Shown: piece by piece, positions 10,227-22,578 of the stretch
Layout of the letters: the number at the start of each line of letters is the position of its first letter
How positions within the stretch are numbered: the stretch's first letter is position 1
Assembly: GCA_951804985.1 (NCBI GenBank)
Contig: OX638130.1
Span: 86,709,069-86,773,068 of the forward strand
DNA length: 64,000 nucleotides
Direction: 5' to 3'
From: Dryomyza anilis
Lineage: Eukaryota; Arthropoda; Insecta; Diptera; Dryomyzidae
Notes under the pieces: model-generated
The model's input: only the letters and a program-made list of their open reading frames with translations
The model's database searches: none
Told to the model about the DNA's origin: nothing
Translations under genes and position numbers: made by a program

Positions 10227-10574
10227 GTATGTTTGTAGTTTGCAATTATACACAGCTAAAACTGAAAGCTCTCTGTCAAATTGTTAGCTTATTTACAAAT
10301 ACGTCATAATCAGACAAATTAAATAAATTCGCGAGTTCAATAAAAAACACAAATATTTTGGATTAAATAATATATGTTGTGATGAAAATGTTGAAAATTA
10401 CACAGAGCAGTTAAAAATGTATAAATTTATAAAAATATGTTCGACAATTGGAGAAAGTAGTTGTCAAAAACATATGATTTACTACTCAAATAATAATACG
10501 TTAAATCTGTCACTTATCTGGTATTTCGATTACTATGATATTGTTATTACAATAACTTTACCAAATGTCTATCA
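10172..10574. other. spacer between the two inverted element copies
   Basis: About 0.4 kb holding the right end of the interrupted MITE (to 10226) and then AT-rich unique-looking DNA. The small open frame at 10417-10599 has no recognisable features. Confidence 0.55.
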
Positions 10575-11668
10575 CACTAAGAAAACAAGATGTTTATGAA
10601 AGTCTTGCTGCAACTATCCTTTTAAATTTACGCCTTGTAGCAAATATTCAAACATCCCATAAGTTTCAATAAATTTGCAGAAAAACTATTATTATTTTTT
10701 GAATATGACATATAGACAGATTGTTACGAGATGTTTTCCACAACAGCAATGACAATTGAGATATTTTCAGTTGACTGATAGCAAACAACCTGAGTTCTTG
10801 GACATTTGCAGCAAAATTTTGAGGTATTTTGACATTTAACTACCATTAAAAAAGAAAATGGCGTACTTTTTCCTTACGTTCGATTTATCCACAACAATTA
10901 AGTAAATTCAATGGTGTAAAAAAGTGCCCACTCAAATATTACATTTTAATGGTAAAAGTGAAAATAAAATATCCTGATATTTAAATTATCCACACGTGAT
11001 GAAAAATATTTCTTTTCAGAGTTTATTTTGCGAAGAAATCTCAAGTCGTTGTACAATTTTGCCTTCGAAGGATTTAAAAAACGATGATGTATACCAGGAT
11101 GTACCATGTTCCAGGATACTGTTTTAGTTCTAGAATAAATAAAAATACATTTGATTCATTTTCTCTCAATTCAATAAAAATTACTCCGCGAATTCTAATG
11201 GAGTACCTTTTCCAAATATTCATCAACTATCTTCCTATTTGTAAGATGTTTACTTGATGGTTGATATAAATAATCGTAAATTTGAAAGATGGTTGCTAGC
11301 AATATTTATCGTATTTGACGGATGTTTGAGAGATGGGTGTCTTAAATACGATTTAAATAATTTGTAAATAACTTGATATTTAGGGCTGTGATATTTCTGG
11401 CAATCAGCTTTGTTTTCTTATAATAATATAATAGTTTGGCGCTACAGTCCTGTATAGAACTTCGGCCGAGCTCTCTCACCAATTTGAGCTGTGCGTGTTA
11501 TATTTGTACTCAAAGTGGTGGGACCTACAGTTTATTGCCGAATCCGAACGGCGGGTGAGAGCTTTTCATAGGCAATGGTTTTACTCTCGTAGGTTTGCCA
11601 TTTACTGACGAGAGGTAGCGCGGTATAGAAAAATGTTTCTATGAAAATATGTTGTTAGCCCCAGTCCA

Positions 11669-11678
11669 GGCTTGAACC
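11669..11678 (-). promoter_or_regulatory. Pol III B box of the SINE
   Basis: GGTTCAAGCC fits the B-box consensus GGTTCRANNCC and lies about 33 nt downstream of the A box. Confidence 0.75.
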
Positions 11679-11711
11679 GGGGACCTTTCGGCTCGCAGTC
11701 CAACGCACTAA

Positions 11712-11722
11712 CTACTGAGCTA
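11712..11722 (-). promoter_or_regulatory. Pol III A box of the SINE
   Basis: TAGCTCAGTAG fits the A-box consensus TRGCNNAGYNG, a few bases from the SINE 5' end. Confidence 0.75.
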
Positions 11723-11768
11723 CCGCGGCTTTGTTTTCTTAGTGTAACCTAAAAGGTCTAACAAAATA

Positions 11769-11969
11769 CACCCAGAAAAAAATTTCTTCAAATCCCATTA
11801 AAATTGGTCAAAAGGACAATTATTTATTTAATAGTAAACAAAAAATAAAAATTTTCATATAAACTCTTTCTAGTATTTAATGGTATTTTCCGATTAAAAT
11901 AATAATTTATCCTGTTGAATATTTTTAATAGTAAAAAACTATTATTTATATAGTATTTTTTTCTGGGTG
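11769..11969. mobile_element. 201-bp MITE with 15-bp TIRs flanked by TA
   Basis: The left TIR CACCCAGAAAAAAAT and its exact complement at the right end are each flanked by TA (11767-11768 and 11970-11971). A TA target duplication with a short AT-rich body points to a Tc1/mariner-related non-autonomous element. It appears complete and little decayed. It encodes nothing. Confidence 0.8.
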
Positions 11970-11971
11970 TA

Positions 11972-12407
11972 GTTAATTTTTAAAACTGTGTAACAATGCC
12001 TATTAAACACATCTTGTGCCTTTACAATTTCAAACAGTTGGTTTAATATATATTGAACCTAAATGGTACACCCAAAAATATTATTGTACTATTAACAAGC
12101 TTTGTTAAATTTCTCTTAAAAAATATTTGTGTTATAAAAACATTCCCGTCGTTGCAACAATAATCTTATTAATTCAAACACATGTAGTCAAAGACTTTAA
12201 ATATATTAAGATAGAAACTTTGCAATGTGAATATTATTATGTGAATATTATTAGAATGTGAATATGCCTCATTTATAACTCGGGCTAAGCGTTAGTTGGG
12301 CTAAACTCTTGCGGCATAAACTTATTTCTACGAATAAAACTTATTTTTACAATAAATAGTTCAGATTTATTCAAACATTACATTATATGTACGAATAATG
12401 TTATATG

Positions 12408-12411
<4 letters not shown>
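11972..12411. other. AT-rich spacer
   Basis: No gene is seen. A partial echo of the MITE end (TACACCCAAAAATATTATTG near 12070) may be a truncated relative. A short direct repeat of GTGAATATTATTA occurs near 12225-12260. Confidence 0.45.

Positions 12412-12487
<76 letters not shown>
12412..12487. repeat. (TA)n microsatellite
   Basis: About 38 uninterrupted TA dinucleotides. It generates the artificial Tyr-Ile open frames seen here on both strands. Confidence 0.95.
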
Positions 12488-12492
<5 letters not shown>

Positions 12493-12518
12493 CTCTCGAT
12501 TTCATACGAGTATTTTCG

Positions 12519-12542
12519 AGTAGCCCGGGTACCCGGGCTACT
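12519..12542. repeat. 24-bp perfect GC-rich palindrome
   Basis: The half-site AGTAGCCCGGGT is followed directly by its reverse complement ACCCGGGCTACT, with no spacer. It lies 31 bp after the (TA)n tract in otherwise AT-rich DNA, at the edge of the repeated block that starts at 12543. Confidence 0.9.
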
Positions 12543-12810
12543 AAAATATTCCGGAAACGATTTCTGAATCCGGAAACGTATCGGTGAGCGGGTTTTAAGG
12601 AACATCCAAAACGTATTCGAATCAGTTGAAAATCCGTTATGACGTGCCGTAAACGTGCCACTCTATCGTACTTTAAACGGAGTACAAATATTTGTAGTAC
12701 GTACCGCAAACGTGCCATTATCGTACCGTATTTCAATAAACAAACCGGAGTGAAATACAACAAAACGCACCATAAACGTGCGGAAAACTGAGTTGATAAA
12801 GATATAGCCT
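12543..12810. repeat. repeated block, copy 1 (~270 bp), rich in AAACGTGCC motifs
   Basis: It aligns in direct orientation with 14355-14635. Shared landmarks include CCGGAAACG, GAGCGGGTTTTAAG, the identical ACGTATTCGAATCAGTTGAA stretch, ATCGTACTTTAAA and AAACCGGAGTG. A short motif of the form CCGNAAACGTGCC recurs several times. Such sub-terminal motif clusters are common near DNA-transposon ends, but no transposase is recognised. Confidence 0.75.
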
Positions 12811-13813
12811 ACTGTTTTTTTTTATATTTGTAAATTAAAACAAGTGCATTTTATTTTTTATGGTAATTTTATTTAAAATTTAATTTTTGACGTATAAAAA
12901 TATATTACAAGTTAATATGGTTAACAAATTAGTTAAAAAAAAGTATTAATTAATTAAAAAAACAATGTAATTTTCGATGTGTTTCGTGCAGACATTCGAG
13001 AAACTAAATTTAGTGACACTATTTATCACACTCAAAATTTTGCCTTTAACGACACTCCTGACTCCTAAGTGAATGTTGATATAATTAAAATATTGGTAAT
13101 TGCGTTTAAAATACTTGCTGTATGCGGCTCATGGGTTCTGGACACTTGTGAAGCCATACTGCAGAGCTGAGTGTAAGTACCACTGATCTGTAAAGGAAAA
13201 ATTGTATTAACATAAAGTTTACTTTGAGGAGTTTAATAAGATCACATATGTTAGACAAAGAGACAGTGCTTCCGTTAAATCGTGAGGTTATGCTAACGCG
13301 TTGTGCGGGGACGAATCCTACATAGCCTTCCATTTCGACACTAAAAGAACTGTTACATGTTAAATGGGGTATTTGCTAAGCGCGATCGAGGCTACATTGA
13401 TCCATAATTACATGAAAGTCAGCTTCGGTACGCCCTCGCGGAATTTAACCAGTTTATATTTCTGTTTCTATAAACCAACAATTTTTCAACTGCATTCCTG
13501 ATTTGGCTCCAAATCTACAAAGATCAAGTTAAAAAATATTATTCTCATTTTAATTAATGTGTATAACTTATCTGTTGGTGTCTTGAAGTCGTGTAACATC
13601 TTCCCTCTTCGCCCTGCTGCACACAATGAAATGACTTTTCAGTTTATGTTTCAAAACATTCAGGCTATAGCGGAAGAAAAACGTTACCGGCGTGACGGAG
13701 TATTAAGTATTAAGGAGTATTCGACGGATACATTTTGAACGTGCCGTTAACGTACCGGCTATGACGGTATGTGTGATTCCGTTTGTGCCGGAGCTCCGTA
13801 TAAATGTTTCTTG

Positions 13814-13815
<2 letters not shown>
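12811..13815. other. decayed repeat interior with exon-like fragments
   Basis: This 1-kb stretch lies between the two repeated blocks. On the minus strand it has an open frame at 13333-13106 (MEGYVGFVPAQRVSITSRFN at its start) containing an intron-like GTAAAC...TTTACAG segment at about 13229-13186. A second exon-like stretch runs around 13665-13585 (SLNVLKHKLKSHFIVCSRAK). Near its right end the CGTGCCGTTAACGTACCGG motif returns. It could be the remains of a transposon gene. I recognise no domain, so I do not call a CDS. Confidence 0.35.

Positions 13816-13883
<68 letters not shown>
13816..13883. repeat. (TA)n microsatellite
   Basis: About 34 TA dinucleotides, uninterrupted. Confidence 0.95.
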
Positions 13884-13886
<3 letters not shown>

Positions 13887-14354
13887 CAAAAATATATATT
13901 TTATAATACTGCCCTTCTAGACAAAAACAACTATCTATATTGTACATTCCTCGAAATACATGAATTCTTGTTTTCTCAATAAAATTAACAAACAACAATT
14001 AATATTTCCACTCTACTTTAAACATTTTAATTTTTCAGTGCATTTTTTGTGAAACGGAGGCAGTGTTGTTATCGACTGAGAGTTTTTGCAGTTCACACGA
14101 ACTTGTATCAGTGTTGTGACTTAAAATTATAATTATTGGTAAATTGAGCAAAAAAATAGTGGTAGATTTCACAAAATAATGGTAGCTTTTTAGATTTTTG
14201 CATGTACGTAAAATATAGATTTTTATTATATTCTTAATATATATTTGACTAACTTGTTGAATAAAAAATGGCCGATATTATAATTTTAAAACATTTCAAT
14301 TGTACCCAAGAAACAATTCGTTCCGCTTATGTGCCGTTATCGGTACAGCAAAAC
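13884..14354. other. AT-rich spacer
   Basis: No gene or clear element is seen. The open frame starting at 14268 runs into the repeated block and is not considered real. Confidence 0.45.
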
Positions 14355-14635
14355 GGAATCATATTCCGGAAACGTGCCGATTTCTGCATCCGGAAACGTG
14401 TTGGAGAGCGGGTTTTAAGAAACATCGAAAACGTATTCGAATCAGTTGAAAATCCGTTATGACGTGCCGAAAACGTGCCATTGTATCGTACTTTAAAGTG
14501 AGTACAATTTTTTATAGTACGATTGAACGTACCGAAAACGTGCCATATCGTGCCGTAATTTAATAAGCAAACCGGAGTGGAACACAATAAAAAGTGCTGT
14601 AAACTGAGTGGAAAAAATATAGCTCACCGAAATAT
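14355..14635. repeat. repeated block, copy 2 (~280 bp)
   Basis: Direct-repeat partner of 12543-12810, offset about 1815 bp, with several small indels including an extra GTGCC near 14375. It keeps the recurring CCGAAAACGTGCC-type motif. There is no (TA)n directly at its left side, unlike copy 1. Confidence 0.75.
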
Positions 14636-14960
14636 TTCACTTATTTGTTAGTTAAGTTAGTATTGACATAGCCAGAAACTAAGTTAATACGGATAAACAC
14701 AAATTTATGTGTTTTAAAGGTAATACCTTCAGAAAAAACTCAGATTACCATTGGGTATCATGAGTATATAAAAATAGAAATTAATCGAAAAAAGCTGAAA
14801 AGCTTTTGATTATTATTTTTTTTAAATATATATATAAGATATTATCTTCAAAAAATTAAAAGAGACACCTAAGGTAAAAAATAAATAAATTTATATTTTA
14901 TTATATGGGAAGACAAAACCAAGAATAAAACTTTAAACTAGTTTCGTAACCCCTTTCTTT

Positions 14961-14963
<3 letters not shown>

Positions 14964-15033
<70 letters not shown>
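14964..15033. repeat. (TA)n microsatellite
   Basis: About 35 TA dinucleotides, followed by GTATATA. Confidence 0.95.
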
Positions 15034-15040
<7 letters not shown>

Positions 15041-16212
15041 AAAACTATATAACCGTGTAGGTTTATATACATCTTCAATATTTGATTATATTAAAGACGG
15101 GCTTCCCAAGAAACGATTTTCGTCCGATGTCACTGGACTCATCAGTTGGGATTTTTATATTGATTATTAAAATGGTAGAATAAAAATATATTTATTAACA
15201 TTAATTGTTATAAATATGAGGTAATATCACTAAGTTTTTAATCAATCAAAAACTCTTAATTAATCGTCTTGAAAACATTTTATGACTTCCGAAATCTTTC
15301 TTACACCACTTTCCAATATTTTATTTATTTTTTCCTATATATATGTACATACAAATACATATATAAATGGATATACATATATGTAAAAATCTTTTAAAAA
15401 ATGGTAAGAATGATAAAACTGATAAAAAGGACGATATTTATTTTTTTTTAAACTACTAAAAAGATAGAAAGGACGATATTTATTCTTATTTACAACACAT
15501 AAATAACAAACATTAATGGAAGAAAGGACAATATTATTTTAAAGATTGATAAAAATGATACAAAGGACAATGTTTATTATTTTAAAAACTGTTAATATAA
15601 TAATATAATAAGTTAATATAATAAGATATAATAATTAATAAAAAGCATACTATTTTTGCAGATCGTTGTAAAACCTATTTTATTATAGACACTTTTTCAA
15701 AAATATTTACCCAATATCTTACAGATATTTTCAAAAATATTATTGATACACAAAAATAGTCGGCATTCTTTTTTTTTTAAACACAATAAAAACACAAAAT
15801 TACCTTACAAACATCATTTAAATTTAACCACTCAAATGGGTTAATGACTAAAGTTATTATAAAAAACACACACCAAAGGAATTGACGTACTAAACTTTTA
15901 TTTTTTAGAAAAAAATATGTATAATAACAACAACACATCAGCTAGTATTCATCTAGCTTTTTATAAAAATATCACAGACTGACGAAAAAACCCCTTCATT
16001 GCAACAAAGCTATTACTAAAAAACATGACACTTATTACAGCATACTTTGTTATTTTTATTATTCTCAAGTCTAGATTTTTATAGTAGACACATTACCAAA
16101 GTCTATTTGAACCCTATAACAGGTAATCAAATCATATTAAGATTATACTCATAAAATGTACTCATATAATCATATAATGTACTCATATAATGTACTTGTG
16201 AATAAATTACTC
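15041..16212. other. AT-rich DNA with degenerate short tandem repeats
   Basis: No gene is seen. Between about 15420 and 15580 the motif AAAGGACRATRTTTATT recurs four times at 40-60 bp spacing. Near 16140-16200 the string ACTCATATAATGT repeats just before the first satellite begins. The rest is poly-A/T rich. Confidence 0.5.
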
Positions 16213-17557
16213 TATGTCATGATATGTCATAAGTCATGATATGTCATATGTCATGATATGTCATATGTCATGATATGTCATATGTCATGATATGTCAGAT
16301 CCCTTGATATGTCATATGTCATGATATGTAATATGTCATGATATGTCATATGTCATGATATGTCATATGTCATGATATGTCATATGTCATGATATGTCAT
16401 GATATGTCATATGTTATGATATGTCATATGTCATGATATGTCATATGTAATGATATGTCATATGTCTTGATATGTCATGATATGTAATATGTCTTTATAT
16501 GTCATGATATGTCATATGTCTTAATATGTCATGATATGTCATATGTCATGATATGTCATATGTCATGATATGTCATATGTCATGATATGTCATATGTCAT
16601 GATATGTCATATGTCATGACATGTCATATGTCATATGTCATGATATGTCATATGTCTTGAGATGTCATATGTCATGATATGTCATGATACGTCATATGTC
16701 ATAATATGACATATGTCATCATATGTCATATGTCATGATATGTCATATGTCATGATATGTCAGATGTCTTGATATGTTATATGTCATATGTCATGATATG
16801 TCATGATATGTCATGATATGTCAAATGTCATGTTATGTCATATGTCATGATATGTCATATGTCTTGATAAGTCATATGTCATGATATGTCATATGTCTTG
16901 ACATGTCATATGTCATGATATGTCATATGTCTTAATATGTCATGATATGTCATATGTCATGATATGTCAGATCTCTTGATATGTCATATGTCATAATATG
17001 TCATATGTCATGATATGTCATATGTCATGATATGTCATATGTCATGATATGTCATATGTCTTGATATGTCATGATATGTCATGATATGTCATATGTCTTG
17101 ATATGTCATGATATGTCATATGTCATGATATGTCATATGTCATGATATGTCATATGTTATGGTATGTCAAATGTCTTAATATGTCATGATAGGTAATATG
17201 TCATGATATATCATATGTCATAATATGTCATAATATGTCATATGTCATGATATGTCATATGTCTTGAGATGTCATATGTCATTATATGTCATGATATGTC
17301 ATATGTCATGATATGTCATATGTCATGATATGTCAAATGTCATGATATGTCATATGTCATGATATGTCATATGTCATGATATGTCATATGTCATGCTATG
17401 TCATGTCATGATATGTCATAAGTCATGATATGTCGTATGTCATGATATGTCATTTGTCATGATATGTCATATGTCATGATATGTCATATGTCATGGTATA
17501 TCATATGTCATGATATGTCATATGTCATGATATGTCATATGTCATGATATGTCTTAT

Positions 17558-18990
17558 GTCTTAATATGTCACATGTCATGATAGGTAATATGTCATTATA
17601 TGTCATATGTCATAATCTGTCATATGTCATGATATGTCATATATCTTGAGATGTCATATGTCATGATATGTCATATGTCATGATATGTCATATGTCATGA
17701 TATGTCATATGTCATGATATGTCATATGTCAATATATGTCATATGTCATGATATGTCATATGTGATGATATGTTATATGTCATGGTATGTCAGATGTCTT
17801 GATAGGTCATATGTCATGATATGTCATATGTCATGATATGTCATATGTCTTGAGATGTCTTATGTCATGGTATGTCAGATGTCGTAATATGTCATATGTC
17901 ATGATAGGTAATATGTCATGATATTTCATATGTCTTGAGATGTCATATGTCATGATATGTCATATGTCATGATATGTCATAATATGTCATATGTCATGAT
18001 AGGTAAGATGTCATGATATATCATATGTCATGATATGTCATGATATGTCATATGTCTTGAGATGTCATATGTCATGATATGTCATATGTCATGATATGTC
18101 ATATGTCATGATATGTCAAATGTCGTGATATGTCATGATATGTCATATGTCATATGTCATAGTATGTCATATGTCATGATATGTCATATGTCAATATATG
18201 TCATATGTCATGATATGTCATATGTCATGATATGTCTTATGTCATGGTATGTCAGATGTCTTAATATGTCACATGTCATGATAGGTAATATGTCATTATA
18301 TGTCATATGTCATAATCTGTCATATGTCATGATATGTCATATATCTTGAGATGTCATATGTCATGATATGTCATATGTCATGATATGTCATATGTCATGA
18401 TATGTCATATGTCATGATATGTCATATGTCATGATATGTCATATGTCAATATATGTCATATGTCATGATATGTCATATGTGATGATATGTTATATGTCAT
18501 GGTATGTCAGATGTCTTGATAGGTCATATGTCATGATATGTCATATGTCATGATATGTCATATGTCTTGAGATGTCTTATGTCATGGTATGTCAGATGTC
18601 TTAATATGTCATATGTCATGATAGGTAATATGTCATGATATTTCATATGTCTTGAGATGTCATATGTCATGATATGTCATATGTCATGATATGTCATAAT
18701 ATGTCATATGTCATGATAGGTAAGATGTCATGATATATCATATGTCATGATATGTCATGATATGTCATATGTCTTGAGATGTAATATGTCATAATATGTC
18801 ATATGTCATGATATGTCAGATGTCTTAACATGTCATATGTCATGATAGGTAATATGTCATGATATGTCATATGTGCTGATATGTCATATGTCATGATTTG
18901 TCAGATGTCTTGATAGGTCATATGTCATGATATGTCATTTGTCATGATATGTCATATGTCATGATATGTCATATGTTATGATATGTCATA
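17558..18990. repeat. ~0.7-kb tandem duplication inside the simple satellite
   Basis: Variant landmarks recur in the same order at offsets of 700-717 bp: CATAATCTGTC at 17611 and 18311, TGTGATGATATGTTATATG at 17761 and 18478, AGGTAAGATG at 18001 and 18718. The offset changes by one 17-bp unit partway, so one copy has gained or lost a unit. Confidence 0.85.
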
Positions 18991-21900
18991 TGTCATGATA
19001 TGTCATATGTCATGATATATCATGATATGTCATATGTCATGATATGTCATATGTCATGATATATCATGAGATGTCATATGTCATGATATGTCATATGTCA
19101 TGATATGTCATATATCATGATATGTCATATGTCATGATATGTCATATGTCATGATTTGTCATATGTCATGATATGTCATATGTCATGATATGTCATTTGT
19201 CATGATATGTCATATGTCATGATATGTCATATGTCATGATATGTCATATGTCATGATATCTCATATGTCATATGTCATGATATGTCATATGTCCTATGTC
19301 ATGATATGTCATATGTCATATGTCATGATATGTCATGATATGTCATGATATGTCATGATATGTCATGATATGTCATATGTCATGATATGTCATATGTCAT
19401 GATATGTCATGATATGTCATATGTCATGATATGTCAAATGTCATGATATGTCATTTGTCATGATATGTCATATGTCATGATATGTCATATGTCTTAACAT
19501 GTCATATGTCATGATATTTAATATGTCATGATATGTCATATGTGATGATATGTCATGATTTGTCAGATGTCTTGATATGTTATATGTCATGATATGTCAG
19601 ATGTCATGATATGTCATATGTCATGATAAGTCTTATGTCATGGTATGTCATATGTCATGATATGTCATATGTCATATGTCATGATATGTCATATGTCATG
19701 ATATATCATATGTCATGATAAGTCTTAAGTCATGGTATGTCAGATGTCTTAATATGTCATGATAGGTAATATGTAGTGATATGTCATATGTCTTGAGATG
19801 TCATATGTCATGATATGTCATATGTCATGATATTTCATATGTCATGATATGTCATATGTCATGATATGTCATGATTAGTCTTATGTCATGGTATGTCAGA
19901 TGTCTTAATATGTGATGATATGTCATGATATGACATATGTCATGATATGTCATTTGTCATGATATGTCATGATATGTCATATTTCATGATATGTCATATG
20001 TCATGAAATGTCATATGTCATGATATGTCATATGTCATGATATGTCATATGTCTTAACATGTCATATGTCATGATATTTAATATGTCATGATATGTCATA
20101 TGTGATGATATGTCATGATATGTCTTATGTCATGGTATGTCAGATGTCTTAATATGTCATATGTCATGATATGTCATGATATGTAAAATGTCATGATACG
20201 TCATATGTCATGATATGTCTTATGTCATGGTATGTCATATGTCATGATATGTCAAATGTCATGATATGTCATATGTCATGATATGTCATATGTCATGATA
20301 TGTCATGATATGTCATATGTCATGATATGTCATATGTCATGATATGTCATGATATGTCATATGTCATGATATGTCATGATATGTCATATGTCATGATATG
20401 TCAGATGTCATGATATGTCATATGTCATGATAAGTCTTATGTCATGGTATGTCAGATGTCTTAATATGTCATGATAGGTAATATGTCATGATATGTCATA
20501 TGTCTTGAGATGTCATATGTCATGATATGTCATATGTCATGATATGTCATATGTCATGATATGTCATATGTCATGATATGTCATATGTCATGATATGTCA
20601 TATGTCATGATATATCATATGTCATGATAAGTCTTACGTCATGGTATGTCAGATGTCTTAATATGTCATGATAGGTAATATGTCATGATATGTCATATGT
20701 CTTGAGATATCAAATGTCATGATATGTCATTTGTCATGATATGTCATATGTCATGATATGTCATATGTCTTAATATGTTATATGTCATGATATGTCATAT
20801 GTCTTGATATGTCATATGTCTTAATATGTTATATGTCATGATATGTCATATGTCATGATATGTCATATGTCTTGATATGTCATGATATGACATATGTCTT
20901 GATATGTCATATGTCATGGTATGTCAGATGTCTTAATATGTCATATGTCATGATAGGTAATATGTCATGATATGTCATATGTCATGATACGTCATATGTC
21001 ATGATATGTCATGATATGTCATGATACGTCATATGTCATGATATGACATATGTCATGATATGTCATATGTCATGATATGTCATATGTCATGATATGTCAT
21101 ATGTCATGATATGTCATATGTCATGATATGTCATATGTCATGATATGTCTTATGTCATGGTATGTCAGATGTCTTAATATGTCATATGTCATGATAGGTA
21201 ATATGTCATGATATGTCATATGTCATGATACGTCATATGTCATGATATGACATATGTCATGATATGTCATATGTCATGATATGTCATATGTCGTGATATG
21301 TCATGATATGTCATTTGTCATGATATGTCATATGTCATGATATTGTCATATGTCATGATATGTCATATGTCTTGAGATGTAATATGTCATAATATGTCAT
21401 ATGTCATGATATGTCAGATGTCTTAACATGTCATATGTCTTAACATGTCATATGTCATGATATGTCATATGTCATGATATGTCATATGTCATGATATGTC
21501 ATATGTCATGATATGTCATATGTCATGATATGTCATATGTCATGATATGTCATATGTCATGATATGTCATATGTCATGATATGTCATATGTCATGATATG
21601 TCATATGTCATGATATGTCATATGTCATGATATGTCATATGTCATGATATGTCATATGTCATGATATGTCATACGTCATGATATGTCATATGTCATGATA
21701 TGTATTATGTCATGGTATGTCAGATGTCTTAATATGTCATATGTCATGATAGGTAATATGTCATGATATGTCATATGTCATGATACGTCATATGTCATGA
21801 TATGTCATGATATGTCATATGTCATGATACGTCATATGTCATGATATGACATATGTCATGATATGTCATATGTCATGATATGTCATATGTCGTGATATGT

Positions 21901-22578
21901 CATGATATGTCATTTGTCATGATATGTCATATGTCATGATATGTCATATATCTTGATATGTCATATGTCTTGATATGTCATATGTCATGATATGTCATGA
22001 TACGTCATATGTCATGATATGTCATATGTTTTGATATGTCATATGTCATGATATGTCATATGTCTTGATATGTCATATGTCATGATATGTCATATGTCTT
22101 GATATGTCATGATTTGTCATATGTCTTGATTTGTCATATGTCATGATATGAGATATGTCTTAATATGTTATATGTCATGATATGTCATATGTCATGATAT
22201 GTCATTTGTCATGATATGTCATATGTCTTAATATGTTATATGTCATGATATGTCATATGTCATGATATGTCATATGTCTTGATATGTCATATGTCATGAT
22301 ATGACATATGTCTCGATATGTCATATGTCATTATATGTCATATGTCATGATATGTCATATGTCATGATATGTCATGATATGTCATATTTCTTGATATGTC
22401 ATATGTCATGATATGTCATATGTCTTAATATGTTATATGTCATGATATGTCATATGTCATGATATGTCATATGTCATGATATGTCATATGTCTTAATATG
22501 TTATATGTCATGATATGTCATATGTCTTGATATGTCATATGTCTTAATATGTTATATGTTATGATATGTCATATGTCA
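18843..22578. repeat. 3.73-kb higher-order repeat of the simple satellite, copy 1
   Basis: Rare variants are repeated in copy 2 at almost constant offset: GTGCTG at 18873 and 22609 (3736), GTCCTATGTC at 19291 and 23026 (3735), GATATTTAATATG at 19513 and 23221 (3708), the odd ATTGTCATA at 21342 and 25111 (3769). Offset changes are small indels in multiples of the modules. Confidence 0.88.

Larger units (their letters stand above)
11421..11727 (-). mobile_element. tRNA-derived SINE (~307 bp)
   Basis: Read on the minus strand the element opens with CGCGGTAGCTCAGTAGTTAG. An A box (TAGCTCAGTAG) lies at 11722-11712 and a perfect B box (GGTTCAAGCC) at 11678-11669, an RNA polymerase III internal promoter derived from a tRNA. 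A ~200-bp non-tRNA body follows. The element ends in an AT-rich tail (TATTATATTATTATA) at 11440-11421. A 14-bp target duplication flanks it. The body (TTCGGCCGAGCTC, GGGACCTACAGTTTA and similar strings) resembles a repeat I associate with tephritid flies; this is recollection, not a search. The head is not a functional tRNA, as it runs straight into SINE body. Confidence 0.85.
11407..11741. repeat. 14-bp target-site duplication flanking a SINE
   Basis: GCTTTGTTTTCTTA occurs at 11407-11420 and again at 11728-11741, directly flanking the SINE. The target is the terminal repeat of DNA element copy 2, so the order of insertion is clear. Confidence 0.85.
10575..11744 (-). mobile_element. non-autonomous DNA element, copy 2, inverted, split by a SINE
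   Basis: It starts CACTAAGAAAACAAGATG at 10575 and ends TTTTCTTAGTG at 11744, followed by TA. Without the 321-bp SINE plus duplicated target it is about 849 bp. It is a diverged reverse-complement partner of 9305-10171, with matching segments throughout, for example the stretch around AAATTTACGC / GCGTAAATTT and the terminal TTTCTGGCAATCA / TGATTACCAGAAA. Confidence 0.7.

Noticed and set aside
10417..10599. 60-aa open frame between the inverted copies
   Set aside because: Low complexity, no family resemblance, and its end runs into a transposon terminal repeat.
11667..11727. Functional tRNA gene on the minus strand
   Set aside because: A and B boxes are present, but the sequence runs straight into a SINE body and is flanked by a target duplication, so it is a SINE head.
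12405..12763. Tyr-Ile repeat proteins on both strands
   Set aside because: These are translations of the (TA)n tract running into repeated-block sequence.
18113..18349. 78-aa open frame rich in Met, Ser, Tyr, Val, Ile, Cys and His
   Set aside because: It is a direct translation of the simple satellite and is broken by normal unit variation.
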